Shown: positions 17,742-25,956 of the stretch, piece after piece
Numbering within the stretch: position 1 is the stretch's first letter
Layout of the letters: the number at the start of each line of letters is the position of its first letter
NCBI RefSeq assembly: GCF_015221995.1
Contig: NZ_JADFFM010000002.1
Coordinates: 930,001-994,000 of the forward strand
Direction: 5' to 3'
Length of the DNA: 64,000 nucleotides
DNA from: Mucilaginibacter boryungensis
GTDB lineage: Bacteria; Bacteroidota; Bacteroidia; Sphingobacteriales; Sphingobacteriaceae
Notes under the pieces: generated by a model
What the model was told of the DNA's origin: nothing
What the model saw: the letters and a program-made list of their open reading frames with translations, nothing else
Databases searched by the model: none
Made by a program: the position numbers and the translations under genes

Positions 17742-18524
17742 CTAATATGGAAACCCTGGCAATAATTTTCGAATCCATTGGGCTTGTTTGTATTCGTCAC
17801 CTCTATGTCCATATTCTTTTATCCAGTAAACGGCGTTTTTTACCGCTCTAAAATCGGCGCCCACTACCTCAATTGTTTTTAAAAAACGTGAGTAAGTATT
17901 TTCATTTCCCCAGAAAATCAAATCGATAATTTGCCTTTCCAATAAATAAGATTGGAAAGGGTATCCAAACCCGGCATTCCAGTGTTTGCATAATCGGACT
18001 ACGTTCCTGATAATATTGTCTCCGTAAGTCTTATTCTTAGTCGCCAGCTTACTATTGATCTCATTGGGTGATGTTAAACGCCAAGTCTCATCGCGGCCAG
18101 GGATGTAAAACCTGGTTCCGAATAATAGGTTGGACGTTGTATAAGCCGGGACTATATCAAACTTTATATGATTCAATTCGAGTATAACTGCGGGAAAGTC
18201 CTTTTTTGATATTGATTTCGGATAGGCCACAGTTAGGAAATCGCGAATCCATTTTCTATAGGTTGACGGCGCGTACAAACCGTCCGCGGAATTGAACACA
18301 ACCATTAAATCCACATCGGAATTAGGGTCGTATGACCGGGGGAGAATTGTATTTCTAGTGAAAGAGCCGAACCTCAGGAACTCTTCTATTTCATCGCCAA
18401 ATTCATCATCCAAGCTTCGCTCCAGGTTGTCCAGCGACCTGATAATGGCTGCGCGTTCCTGCTTATTGTGCGCCAGAACCAACTGCTTTTGAGCAAACTG
18501 AGTGAGCCGATTGTTAATACTCAT
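17742..18524 (-). CDS. CD-NTase-like nucleotidyltransferase, second of the CBASS-like operon
   Basis: A 260-residue protein with the Pol-beta nucleotidyltransferase core of the SMODS/CD-NTase type: GS motif FGSFTRNT (52-59), paired acidic DVD (70-72) and a third Asp in KFDIVPAY (123). A C-terminal helical part with FPYQSYLLERQIIDL resembles the OAS/CD-NTase helical domain. At 260 residues it is shorter than typical CD-NTases of about 300 or more. All three metal ligands are present, so it may make a nucleotide second messenger. It lies 14 nt after the S-4TM gene and is the last gene of a three-gene operon that begins with another nucleotidyltransferase. It could alternatively modify RNA or a protein. 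Confidence 0.72.
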   Translation of the reverse strand: MSINNRLTQFAQKQLVLAHNKQERAAIIRSLDNLERSLDDEFGDEIEEFLRFGSFTRNTILPRSYDPNSDVDLMVVFNSADGLYAPSTYRKWIRDFLTVAYPKSISKKDFPAVILELNHIKFDIVPAYTTSNLLFGTRFYIPGRDETWRLTSPNEINSKLATKNKTYGDNIIRNVVRLCKHWNAGFGYPFQSYLLERQIIDLIFWGNENTYSRFLKTIEVVGADFRAVKNAVYWIKEYGHRGDEYKQAQWIRKLLPGFPY

Positions 18525-18538
18525 GGAGCTGGCTATAT

Positions 18539-19417
18539 TTAATAGTTTGCAGCGTTATGGTGCATTTCAACCTCCAGTTTGTCTCTAATTTTATCGTAGA
18601 AAAACTCCGGAATTAATGCACTGTCTTTTCGGCTTGTATAAAGTTTGTCTTGTATGCTCCTAATCTCTTTGCGGGTAATATTATCTTCGTCATCCAATAT
18701 CCCTTCGATATTGTTTCTGAGTTCCTCGGAGTTCTTCAAGGTCTTATTTTGCTCAATAACTATTTTAGCTGTGAGTACGAAGACAGGTAGAAAAGAACAT
18801 GCAATTTGAGTGATAAAGTCCTTTACTGAAAAACCGTTAAACAAGGCGAAAACTATCAGGATCAATAAGGTAACAAATGCGACAATTAGGGTATTACTCC
18901 TAAAACGTTTTCTGATCGAAGTGTCATAATTAAGGTTTGTTTTCTGACAGAGCACAATGGTTTTTGTTGGCGTTTGATTGGCTAGTTCTATCGGATACCA
19001 ATCCTTTAATTTAGATTCAGGCCGCCCTGACAATTTAAACTTTCCACTGTATTTGTTAATTATTTCCTGATTAGGCTTTTTGCCGGCACAAAACTTATTC
19101 CATTCTAAATCATAAACAGAACAATCAAACAATTCCTGAATCTTTGCAGCACTTAGTTTAAAATCATTAATGACCAAATTGATGACGATCAAATCTATTA
19201 AGGTCAATGATATACCATAGACGAGCACATAGGCAGAAATGTCGATATTAAAGACAGTAAAAAGAATAATTTTTACCAACGAGAGCAGAATTGTTACTGG
19301 CACAGTGAGTATTATTTGAAGCATAAAAATCTTCTTTGCTTCAATGTACAATTGCTTCTGTGCGCATAACCTGTCTATATTGGCTTCTTCGTTTTGACGC
19401 GTAAATACTGTATCCAT
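18539..19417 (-). CDS. S-4TM family putative pore-forming effector
   Basis: A 292-residue membrane protein with two hydrophobic helix pairs (about residues 33-80 and 175-225) separated by a soluble segment, the arrangement of S-4TM proteins predicted as membrane-disrupting effectors in nucleotide-signalling conflict systems. The start at 19417 follows the upstream TAA by 2 nt; a longer frame to 19462 would overlap the nucleotidyltransferase by 43 nt. A Trp-Tyr-Pro element (LKDWYPIELA) after the second helix is shared with family members as I recall them. Expected role: on binding the signal made by a neighbouring CD-NTase it permeabilises the inner membrane and stops phage replication by killing the cell. 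Confidence 0.75.
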   Translation of the reverse strand: MDTVFTRQNEEANIDRLCAQKQLYIEAKKIFMLQIILTVPVTILLSLVKIILFTVFNIDISAYVLVYGISLTLIDLIVINLVINDFKLSAAKIQELFDCSVYDLEWNKFCAGKKPNQEIINKYSGKFKLSGRPESKLKDWYPIELANQTPTKTIVLCQKTNLNYDTSIRKRFRSNTLIVAFVTLLILIVFALFNGFSVKDFITQIACSFLPVFVLTAKIVIEQNKTLKNSEELRNNIEGILDDEDNITRKEIRSIQDKLYTSRKDSALIPEFFYDKIRDKLEVEMHHNAANY

Positions 19418-19419
19418 AT

Positions 19420-20415
19420 TTATGAGTATGTTGGAAACTGACCACCAAAAATTTCTCCCCATTTTTCAATGGCTTCTTTCATTTTACCGGCACCCTCTAA
19501 TTTTCCTGCTTCAATTGCTCTGTTATAATCTATGGCTGCCCTTTCCTTAACTTTAACCCTTTCTTCATAGCTTAGGTGATTAATATCGCCTTGAAAGCCT
19601 TTTGGATCATTGAAGGGGGATTCAATGCTATGGTAAATACTTGCAAGTAGTTTAGGTATTTCCACATCAATATACCCCTGGCTCTTATCTACTGTACCAT
19701 AATAATTCAAAATCAAATTTTCCAGAAAATAAGATTTAATCGTCGGCATTGTTGGCCTGCTTGTCCAATACTTGATGATTCGGATCACATCTAAAACCGA
19801 AATGGTTTGGGCCTGGTTAACGGCTATTGTTCGTGCTTTGTCAATCCTTGGATCGGTCTTTTTCCAGTTGCCCTGGCCATCCGGGATTAAGTAGAAGGTT
19901 CGTCCGGCAGCATCAGGGTTGGTAATAAAACAGGGTACAATATCATAGACCCATTCGTAGGAAACAAGCTTTAGGGTGACTGCCTCGAGATTACGCTTTA
20001 TTTCCGCCTTTTCATATTTAGGTACATTGCCTAAGTAATCTTTAAATTTATTATTGACTTTTTTTGAATTCAAAATATAAGTGCCATCATTGCAAAGGGC
20101 GCTTAAGGTGGTGGCGCTGGCGCTAACCGTAATTTCAATCCGGTCTGGATACTCATAATAACTACTACCCTGCGCGTGTAAAATGATCATTAAGTCTATG
20201 TCGTTTAACGGCCGGATTTTGGTTTTCCTTGAAAAGGATCCGTAATCAATACTTAGATCCGGATGTAAAAGAGGGAACAATCCATCACCTGGAAATTTTA
20301 TTATTTCATCTACCAGCGAGGTTTTGCTCGTCTTAGCTGTATCAGACCGGGCCGGGTCCAACCTAACCGCATCTTTCAGGAAAATATCAAAGGCTGCATT
20401 TACAGTTGTTGCCAT
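19420..20415 (-). CDS. CD-NTase (SMODS nucleotidyltransferase), first gene of the CBASS-like operon
   Basis: A 331-residue nucleotidyltransferase: GS motif YGSFSRKTKI (58-67), acidic pair DID (72-74) and third Asp in WVYDIVPCF (158), followed by a helical domain with KSYFLENLIL. Size and motif spacing match bacterial cGAS/DncV-like enzymes that make cyclic di- or trinucleotides or linear oligonucleotides upon phage infection. It opens an operon with the S-4TM pore (2 nt gap) and a second nucleotidyltransferase. No E1/E2/JAB ancillary genes or HORMA/TRIP13 genes are nearby, so the layout is type I-like. The product nucleotide cannot be predicted. Confidence 0.8.
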   Translation of the reverse strand: MATTVNAAFDIFLKDAVRLDPARSDTAKTSKTSLVDEIIKFPGDGLFPLLHPDLSIDYGSFSRKTKIRPLNDIDLMIILHAQGSSYYEYPDRIEITVSASATTLSALCNDGTYILNSKKVNNKFKDYLGNVPKYEKAEIKRNLEAVTLKLVSYEWVYDIVPCFITNPDAAGRTFYLIPDGQGNWKKTDPRIDKARTIAVNQAQTISVLDVIRIIKYWTSRPTMPTIKSYFLENLILNYYGTVDKSQGYIDVEIPKLLASIYHSIESPFNDPKGFQGDINHLSYEERVKVKERAAIDYNRAIEAGKLEGAGKMKEAIEKWGEIFGGQFPTYS

Positions 20416-20541
20416 TTTAAGTTATTAAGTACTTGATACTTCAACGAAGTATTTATGGGCATTCCACAATAAATAAAGGTACATTTTAAATGGAGAAATG
20501 GACTTAAACAAAATAAAACCAAGGTCTAAAAGCTATTTAAT

Positions 20542-22530
20542 TTAGCTTTTTTTAATTATTAAATATTGCAGTGCCGGGTCACTCATCAACCGCTCCATTT
20601 CTGCGTTAATAATATCCTGCACGTCCTGCTTCACCTGCAGGTAGTTCTGTTGCACAATCGCGTTATTCAGTGTCTTTATGACTGGTATGTCCCGATAGTT
20701 ATCCTGCTCGTTTTTCAGCGCTTCATGGTCATTTAAAATCTCGCAATGGAAGGTTTTTAGCTCAATTTTATTATCCGGGTCGTCCGCAACCATCCCGACG
20801 AACTCTCCGGAACTCAAGGAGGAAATTTTAGACGGGGGCACGGCGGCTTCCAGTTGTTTCGACCTGCTGAGAGAAGTGTCCTGGCTGTTGACCGATAGGC
20901 TTTCCCTGTCCTGCATGATTTTGCCAAAGCGTTCGGAAAGTTGTTTGGCGGTGTCGCCCGTAACTTGGCCGGACACGATGTTGCCTGCAATATTCATAAT
21001 GACGTCTGCCTGTTCGCGTCCATAATCTTTGCGTAGCTGGCTGAAGTCCTGTATTCCTAAGCAGGTCGCGACCTTATTACTTCTTGCGGTGGCTATCAGG
21101 CTGTCCATGTTATTGAGATAAATGGTTGGGAACTCGTCGAATACCAGGCTGCTTTTCAGTTTGCCTTTCTTATTCACCAGTTTCACCAGGCGGTTAACAT
21201 ATAGTGATAGCACTGCCCCGTAGATCTGTATTTTCTGGGGGTTATTGCCCATACAAACCAGCTTCGGTTTTTCAGGGTCGTTGATGTCTAAGGTAAAATC
21301 ATTGCCGGATAGCACGTAATATAATTGCGGCGAAGACAGCCTTGCCATAGCGATTTTAGCGGATGCAATTTGGCCTTCCAACTGTTCCATGACGTCGTTG
21401 AGGTAAGCGTTTACGAAGGGATTGATGAGCACCTCGATCTCTTTTTCAGTCCGTAGCAACGTAAATAGGCTGTCATAATCCATCTGCATGAGTTCAATCA
21501 CATGGGGCAACGTGCAGAATTCGCCGTCCTGGTATTTGCGTAAAAACCAAATGATCGCCGATAAAAAATTGATAGGAGACTCCACGAAAAAATCACCTTG
21601 TCTTTTGATCCATTCCCGGTTCAGTCCCAATAAAATGGTCCGCGCCGATTCAGACGCATCTGTTATATCAAACATGGATAAAGGGTCTAAAGGGTTGCAG
21701 CGATGGCTGCGGGTGAGGTCATCAAAATTGATCACGTAAAATTCGGAAGGGGATGTGTAGCGGTGCTTATTTTGCAACCAGGTATTGTAAACGATGATCG
21801 ACAGGTCATCGAATTTAAAGTCATAGACGAACATGGTAAAGCCTTTTTTGATGTGCTGGGTAATGACATGCCGTATCACAAAATATGACTTGCCTGCACC
21901 CGGTGAACCCAAAACAAGCAGCGCACGGAATGGGTTGATAATATTGACCCAACTCTTACGGATTTTACCTTTTAGTTTATATTGTGCCGGCAGATTAATG
22001 GAATAGTCGTTTTCTAATAGCCGTTCTTCCTGCGGGAATGTTTCATTTTCCTTATTGAAAATATCCTTGCTGTTCAGTCTGTCTTTAATGATACGGGATA
22101 ACAGCGCACCACCGCTTATCATAATGAGATACCCCACAATGGTTACTGAAATATAACCGATGGCAAGGTTTGTTCCGCTGAACGGTAAAAGTAAAAAAAG
22201 GTAGCTTACGAAATAAACCAGTAAGCCAATCACAAGGTAACTGAGCGCCGTTTTAAAGTTTAGTTTTTCATCTTTTCTACCCTTTGAGCCTAATAAAGAA
22301 ATCCCAAGCAGGCCCAAAGCGATCAGTTTGGATGTATGAAAATTCCGGAACAGTCCGGTGTTGCCGATATTGGCCATCAGCCTGTCGGAAATGGCGGCGG
22401 TCAGGTGCCACGTCTCAAAAGCTTTATAGCAGTAATAGTAAAAATGTAATCCCAAAATGATCATACTGATCATCCGGGTCATATCCAATATTTTTCTTAA
22501 TGCTTGCTCGTTTTCCCCTGTCTGCATCAT
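20542..22530 (-). CDS. mobC: conjugative coupling protein (VirD4/TraD-like, MobC of Bacteroides elements)
   Basis: A 662-residue type IV coupling protein. The N-terminus has four hydrophobic segments within residues 15-150, then the FtsK/HerA-like ATPase with Walker A GSPGAGKS (208-215) and Walker B LVFDEFPTIYLNN (about 460). The following region with ATCLGIQDFSQLRKDYG is typical of TraG/TraD proteins. It links the relaxosome to a type IV secretion channel. It follows the relaxase gene (38 nt), forming mobA-mobB-mobC. No channel genes (TraG to TraQ type) appear in this window; they may lie outside or be supplied by another element. Confidence 0.88.
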   Translation of the reverse strand: MMQTGENEQALRKILDMTRMISMIILGLHFYYYCYKAFETWHLTAAISDRLMANIGNTGLFRNFHTSKLIALGLLGISLLGSKGRKDEKLNFKTALSYLVIGLLVYFVSYLFLLLPFSGTNLAIGYISVTIVGYLIMISGGALLSRIIKDRLNSKDIFNKENETFPQEERLLENDYSINLPAQYKLKGKIRKSWVNIINPFRALLVLGSPGAGKSYFVIRHVITQHIKKGFTMFVYDFKFDDLSIIVYNTWLQNKHRYTSPSEFYVINFDDLTRSHRCNPLDPLSMFDITDASESARTILLGLNREWIKRQGDFFVESPINFLSAIIWFLRKYQDGEFCTLPHVIELMQMDYDSLFTLLRTEKEIEVLINPFVNAYLNDVMEQLEGQIASAKIAMARLSSPQLYYVLSGNDFTLDINDPEKPKLVCMGNNPQKIQIYGAVLSLYVNRLVKLVNKKGKLKSSLVFDEFPTIYLNNMDSLIATARSNKVATCLGIQDFSQLRKDYGREQADVIMNIAGNIVSGQVTGDTAKQLSERFGKIMQDRESLSVNSQDTSLSRSKQLEAAVPPSKISSLSSGEFVGMVADDPDNKIELKTFHCEILNDHEALKNEQDNYRDIPVIKTLNNAIVQQNYLQVKQDVQDIINAEMERLMSDPALQYLIIKKS

Positions 22531-22567
22531 AACCAGTCCTCCTTAATTCTCCGATGAAGAGATTTTA

Positions 22568-23830
22568 TTATTGATCATTAGATAAGCGCTTGCGCTTCTT
22601 CTTTTTATGTCTTTTCAAGTCAAATGGCATGGTATCTCCTGTATATTCCTGCCGTAGTAATTCATCTACAACATTCAAGTCTACAGTATTTGGGAATCTT
22701 AAAGTTCCATTAACTGCATCCTGATTTTCGCCGGCCTTTTCTTTTTGGAACGGCTTTTCGGTATTGCCATTCTCGCTTGTGCCACATCGATCCTGTATGG
22801 CTTTCGCGCTATATTGTTTGCCCAGATCGCTACCATTAAAGACACACTTGGTCTGATGGTCAACGTAGGTGATACCATATATCTGTCTCGCCTCATTTTG
22901 CCGGATCACAACTTGGATGCCTTGTTTTTTTAGGGCTTCCATTAACCCGGAAAGGGTCGGCCTTTCTGTCTTTAACAGCGTCCAGTCAATGGCATTTTTA
23001 ACTCTTGCTTTATGCGATTGCCGGTAAGCATCATTGGCGCCAAATTTTGCTTCCAGGTTCTTTAATGTCGGTGCATTATATATATCACTGGCTTTGATGG
23101 GTACACCGACTTTGTTATCCTGTTCATCCAAAATGCGATAAACCAAACCGTTATTACGGTAAATATTTGATTGGACACTTCCCCTGTCCGCAACAATATT
23201 GTACTGCTTCAGGATAGCATTCAATTCATGAAGGGAAGTATATTTATAAGCCGGTATTATTTTTGACAGAACGGTTGTAACCGCTCTTTTGGTTGCCGCT
23301 TTTCCGTATAGTACTTTTTGGACATTCACCGGGTTTAATTCATATGCCTGCCGTTGTTTACTGTCCTCCGGCCGGAGTAATCCATACTTCAACTCAATTT
23401 CTTTGCGGGCCTTTTCGGACTGGTTCTTTCCCAAGTTATGCAGCTCTATCCGGCTGCCGTCATACCTGATATTGGTAGTAATAATATGTATATGGGGGTG
23501 TCCGGCATCGTCATGACGATAGACCAAATAAGGCTGGTCACCAAAGGCGATCAGGTCCATATAATCGGCTGCAATTCTTTTTAATTTGTCCTCGGGTAAA
23601 CGTTCTGAAGGATCAAAATTTAGGGAGATGTGAACACAGTTTACCTTTGTGTTTTCATTCAGTGCTGCTTGTTTTTCGAACCGTTTTAGTTTCTGATTGA
23701 AGGATAATTGGTCGGCAGTTTTCGGATAATTGACCGCCTCCAGGCATACGGCTACACCCTCTGCAACTTTCTGTTCATTATAGTTCAAAGGACGCTTAAA
23801 ACTTTTTCCAGAGTGGATCACTGCAACCAT
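22568..23830 (-). CDS. mobB: relaxase / mobilization nuclease (MobB type)
   Basis: A 420-residue relaxase. The N-terminal domain has the HUH-like metal-binding motif HDDAGHPHIHIITTN (106-120; His106, His111, His113, His115) and the upstream CVHISLNF strand. A C-terminal basic tail (KKKKRKR) follows. The enzyme nicks oriT and leads the single strand into the recipient. Its start overlaps the mobA-like gene by 13 nt, implying translational coupling, and a candidate oriT lies 80 nt upstream of that gene. All metal ligands are present. Confidence 0.9.
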   Translation of the reverse strand: MVAVIHSGKSFKRPLNYNEQKVAEGVAVCLEAVNYPKTADQLSFNQKLKRFEKQAALNENTKVNCVHISLNFDPSERLPEDKLKRIAADYMDLIAFGDQPYLVYRHDDAGHPHIHIITTNIRYDGSRIELHNLGKNQSEKARKEIELKYGLLRPEDSKQRQAYELNPVNVQKVLYGKAATKRAVTTVLSKIIPAYKYTSLHELNAILKQYNIVADRGSVQSNIYRNNGLVYRILDEQDNKVGVPIKASDIYNAPTLKNLEAKFGANDAYRQSHKARVKNAIDWTLLKTERPTLSGLMEALKKQGIQVVIRQNEARQIYGITYVDHQTKCVFNGSDLGKQYSAKAIQDRCGTSENGNTEKPFQKEKAGENQDAVNGTLRFPNTVDLNVVDELLRQEYTGDTMPFDLKRHKKKKRKRLSNDQ

Positions 23831-24210
23831 TGGTCTGCCATTTTTGACAAGTAGTTATCTACCTGTTGTATGCAGTCCTGGAGGATTTGACGGCTGCTAT
23901 CATAATAGCTGAACCATCTTTTTTTGTCTTCTATTTTGTCCAAAGAATTCAGTTTCCGGACTGCCTGGTTGAAATTGTTACCGCAGGCGTTGAGGTCGTT
24001 TTTCAGCTTCATCAGCTCTGTCATAAAGTCATCAAGGGAACTGTCCCGATAGGTGCTGACAACTGGCTTACCCATCAAAATGCTGCGGGCATAATCACTT
24101 AATTTCCTGCAGGTGGTCTTCTTAAACGCCTTATTAATATGCGCCTGTTCTGTGGGGCTGAGCCGCAGGTGCAGCCATTTTGTTTTATTGTTAACTTGTT
24201 CCATCATCAC
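23818..24210 (-). CDS. mobA: relaxosome accessory protein (MobA type)
   Basis: A 130-residue protein with an N-terminal ribbon-helix-helix-like region (WLHLRLSPTEQAHINKAFKK, about 12-31) and a helical C-terminal part containing the N-A-x-G-x-N-x-N-Q element (NACGNNFNQAVRKLN) diagnostic of plasmid mobilization accessory proteins. It binds oriT and recruits the relaxase. First gene of the mobA-mobB-mobC operon; the oriT-like hairpin is directly upstream. Start chosen at 24210, although three Met codons in a row make the precise start uncertain. Confidence 0.85.
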   Translation of the reverse strand: MMMEQVNNKTKWLHLRLSPTEQAHINKAFKKTTCRKLSDYARSILMGKPVVSTYRDSSLDDFMTELMKLKNDLNACGNNFNQAVRKLNSLDKIEDKKRWFSYYDSSRQILQDCIQQVDNYLSKMADQWLQ

Positions 24211-24289
24211 TAATCATTTTCACACAATCTTTTCAAAATTTAACCTTAAGCGGCTCATCAGTTACCGCCAACGACTTCGGAGTGCCCGG

Positions 24290-24328
24290 CGGCCAGATCC
24301 GGTTGTGATACAACCGTACATCTGGCCG
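24290..24328. other. candidate oriT: nested perfect inverted repeats
   Basis: Outer arms CGGCCAGAT (24290-24298) and ATCTGGCCG (24320-24328) enclose inner arms CGGTTGT (24300-24306) and ACAACCG (24310-24316) with a 3-nt loop. Both stems are perfect. There is no T-run on either side, so it is not a terminator. The position 80 nt upstream of mobA in a gene-free stretch (24211-24469) is where Bacteroides mobilizable elements carry oriT. The nick site cannot be placed from sequence. Confidence 0.55.
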
Positions 24329-24469
24329 ATTGCAAAAAACACAGCAATCTTTATTGCTTGCCCTTTCTTAAGGCAGTTATAACTCGAGCATTTGCTAAAT
24401 CGGCATGCACTTTTGCAATGCACAGAGATTGTACAACTTTGCGTTATGCAGCCTGCTTTAGCGTTACTA

Positions 24470-25354
24470 TTACTGCTGCCCATTTGTAGGCTTATATACC
24501 AGGTAATCATTAAGGTCTTTGTATCCATAGTAAAGTCCACTTTCATCAAAATAATGCTGTTTCATAGCAATAGCCTGGCGACTGCAATTTTGTCCGGCTT
24601 TATCCCGGTCGAGATAGAGACGTTTAAGATTGTATCCGGCTGACAGCAGGATCGCTTTTTCGAAAAACGAAAGGCTATTGAGGATAAGATAGTCCGTGCC
24701 AGACAGTCTGTTTTGATATATGGTTAGATAAGATAGAAAATCAAAGAAACCTTCAAATATGCATAGCTGATCAAAGCCGTTTTTTATCAGTGTGAGGCCC
24801 TTCGGACTGCTGCTTCCTTTAAAATATTTGCTGCGCAATTCATAACCGCCGGCACCATTTGCGAAGCCCAATGCATAAAAGGTTTTGGGGCCAATGGAAT
24901 AATGGACTTGGCAGCAATATTTAAGTGCTAATTCGATGGCGATCTTTCTTGAGCAGAGGTATTTCAATAAGGCCGGTGACTGGATGGGTTTTACCTCTTC
25001 GACGGTAATTATTGGTACGTTCTCAAGGGTTGCAAAAGGCAGAAGCGACGGCTTATGAGAAGAAACAGAACCGGTAAGTTTTTTAAGAAATTCTGAAACA
25101 CTGCAGTCGAAAAGAGAGATTCCAAGATCTACCAGTTTGCCGCCTTTCCCAATGCCATGATCATACCATCTATTCAGCCTTCTATTGATTTTAAAAGAGG
25201 CAGTATTTTCACTTCGTAAGGGTGAAAGATACCAGTAGTTTTCACCGCGAACTTTAACGGGCTCAAAGCCACAATCAGCAAGATACGTAACAAGGTCAAT
25301 TTGATTTGCCGTATTACAGGAGACACTATTCAATTTCTTATCCATCGCCTTCAA
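24470..25354 (-). CDS. toprim-domain primase-like protein
   Basis: A 294-residue protein. The N-terminal part (about 18-95) resembles the CHC2-type zinc-finger fold region of DnaG relatives (YWYLSPLRSENTASFKINRRLN, WYDHGIGKGGKLVDLG) but lacks the Cys-His ligands. The toprim core has EGFFDFLS (acidic Glu of motif 1) and LYLDRDKAGQ (DxD). Such proteins are frequent next to mobilization genes in Bacteroidota elements and may prime the transferred strand or act on plasmid replication. It reads away from the gene at 25501. A second in-frame ATG at 25345 is an alternative start. Confidence 0.8.
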   Translation of the reverse strand: MKAMDKKLNSVSCNTANQIDLVTYLADCGFEPVKVRGENYWYLSPLRSENTASFKINRRLNRWYDHGIGKGGKLVDLGISLFDCSVSEFLKKLTGSVSSHKPSLLPFATLENVPIITVEEVKPIQSPALLKYLCSRKIAIELALKYCCQVHYSIGPKTFYALGFANGAGGYELRSKYFKGSSSPKGLTLIKNGFDQLCIFEGFFDFLSYLTIYQNRLSGTDYLILNSLSFFEKAILLSAGYNLKRLYLDRDKAGQNCSRQAIAMKQHYFDESGLYYGYKDLNDYLVYKPTNGQQ

Positions 25355-25500
25355 CCCTTCCTGTTAATTTGTGATACGAAATTACCGAGCGCTTACGGCT
25401 TCACTTGCAGCCCTTTAAATTTTAAAGAGCTGCTATCCGATAAAATTGGCTTCCATACATTAGCCCTTAAAACAATATTGTTACACTTAAATTAAATGGT

Positions 25501-25788
25501 ATGCTAACAGCAAGTGAAGCGGGAAAAGTATTTGATACAGTATTGAGTAGTCCCGGAATGAACGAAATGGTGAAGATCGATCTTAAGATGTCAAGGAAGC
25601 ACGTCCTGCTGCTCAGTAATGTGATCCAGCGTGGCTTGAACAGCAAAGGCGATGAGGAAGCAGGCGGATTACTGGCTAATGTGCCAAAGGATATTTTTGC
25701 AGAGCTTTCAAAGATTTCAGAGGACTGCCTGCAAAAAGCAGGGCTCAGTGAATTAAGTGAAAAGCTTAAGGCACTAAACACTAAATGA
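25501..25788 (+). CDS. small conserved-looking hypothetical protein
   Basis: A 95-residue, charged, probably all-helical soluble protein with no signal peptide or membrane segment. It has no motif I recognise. It is divergent from the toprim gene and is followed by a strong terminator at 25868-25909, so it is an independent transcription unit, which supports it being real. Its reading frame has coding-like composition (Lys/Glu/Leu-rich, helix-forming). Function unknown. Confidence 0.6.
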   Translation: MLTASEAGKVFDTVLSSPGMNEMVKIDLKMSRKHVLLLSNVIQRGLNSKGDEEAGGLLANVPKDIFAELSKISEDCLQKAGLSELSEKLKALNTK

Positions 25789-25867
25789 AAATGTAGCCTC
25801 AGTAATTTCATTATATAATCTAAATGCTATATTTGAAATCTCACACAAATTGTGATAAGGTTTAGGT

Positions 25868-25909
25868 TAATGCCCCCGTTCAGCGAGTGATTGGGGGCGT
25901 TATTTTTTT
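25868..25909 (+). terminator. rho-independent terminator
   Basis: Stem TAATGCCCCC (25868-25877) with GGGGGCGTTA (25893-25902), one G-T pair, loop of 15 nt, followed by a run of seven T. It ends the small gene at 25501-25788. Confidence 0.85.
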
Positions 25910-25956
25910 ACGCCTATTTCGATCACTTCCATAACATTGCCGTCTTATCTTTGGGC

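Noticed and set aside
20521..20550. Hairpin AAAAGCT/AGCTTTT at the end of the coupling protein gene
   Set aside because: The stem is only 7 AT-rich pairs, includes the stop codon and has no proper T-run in the direction of the gene.
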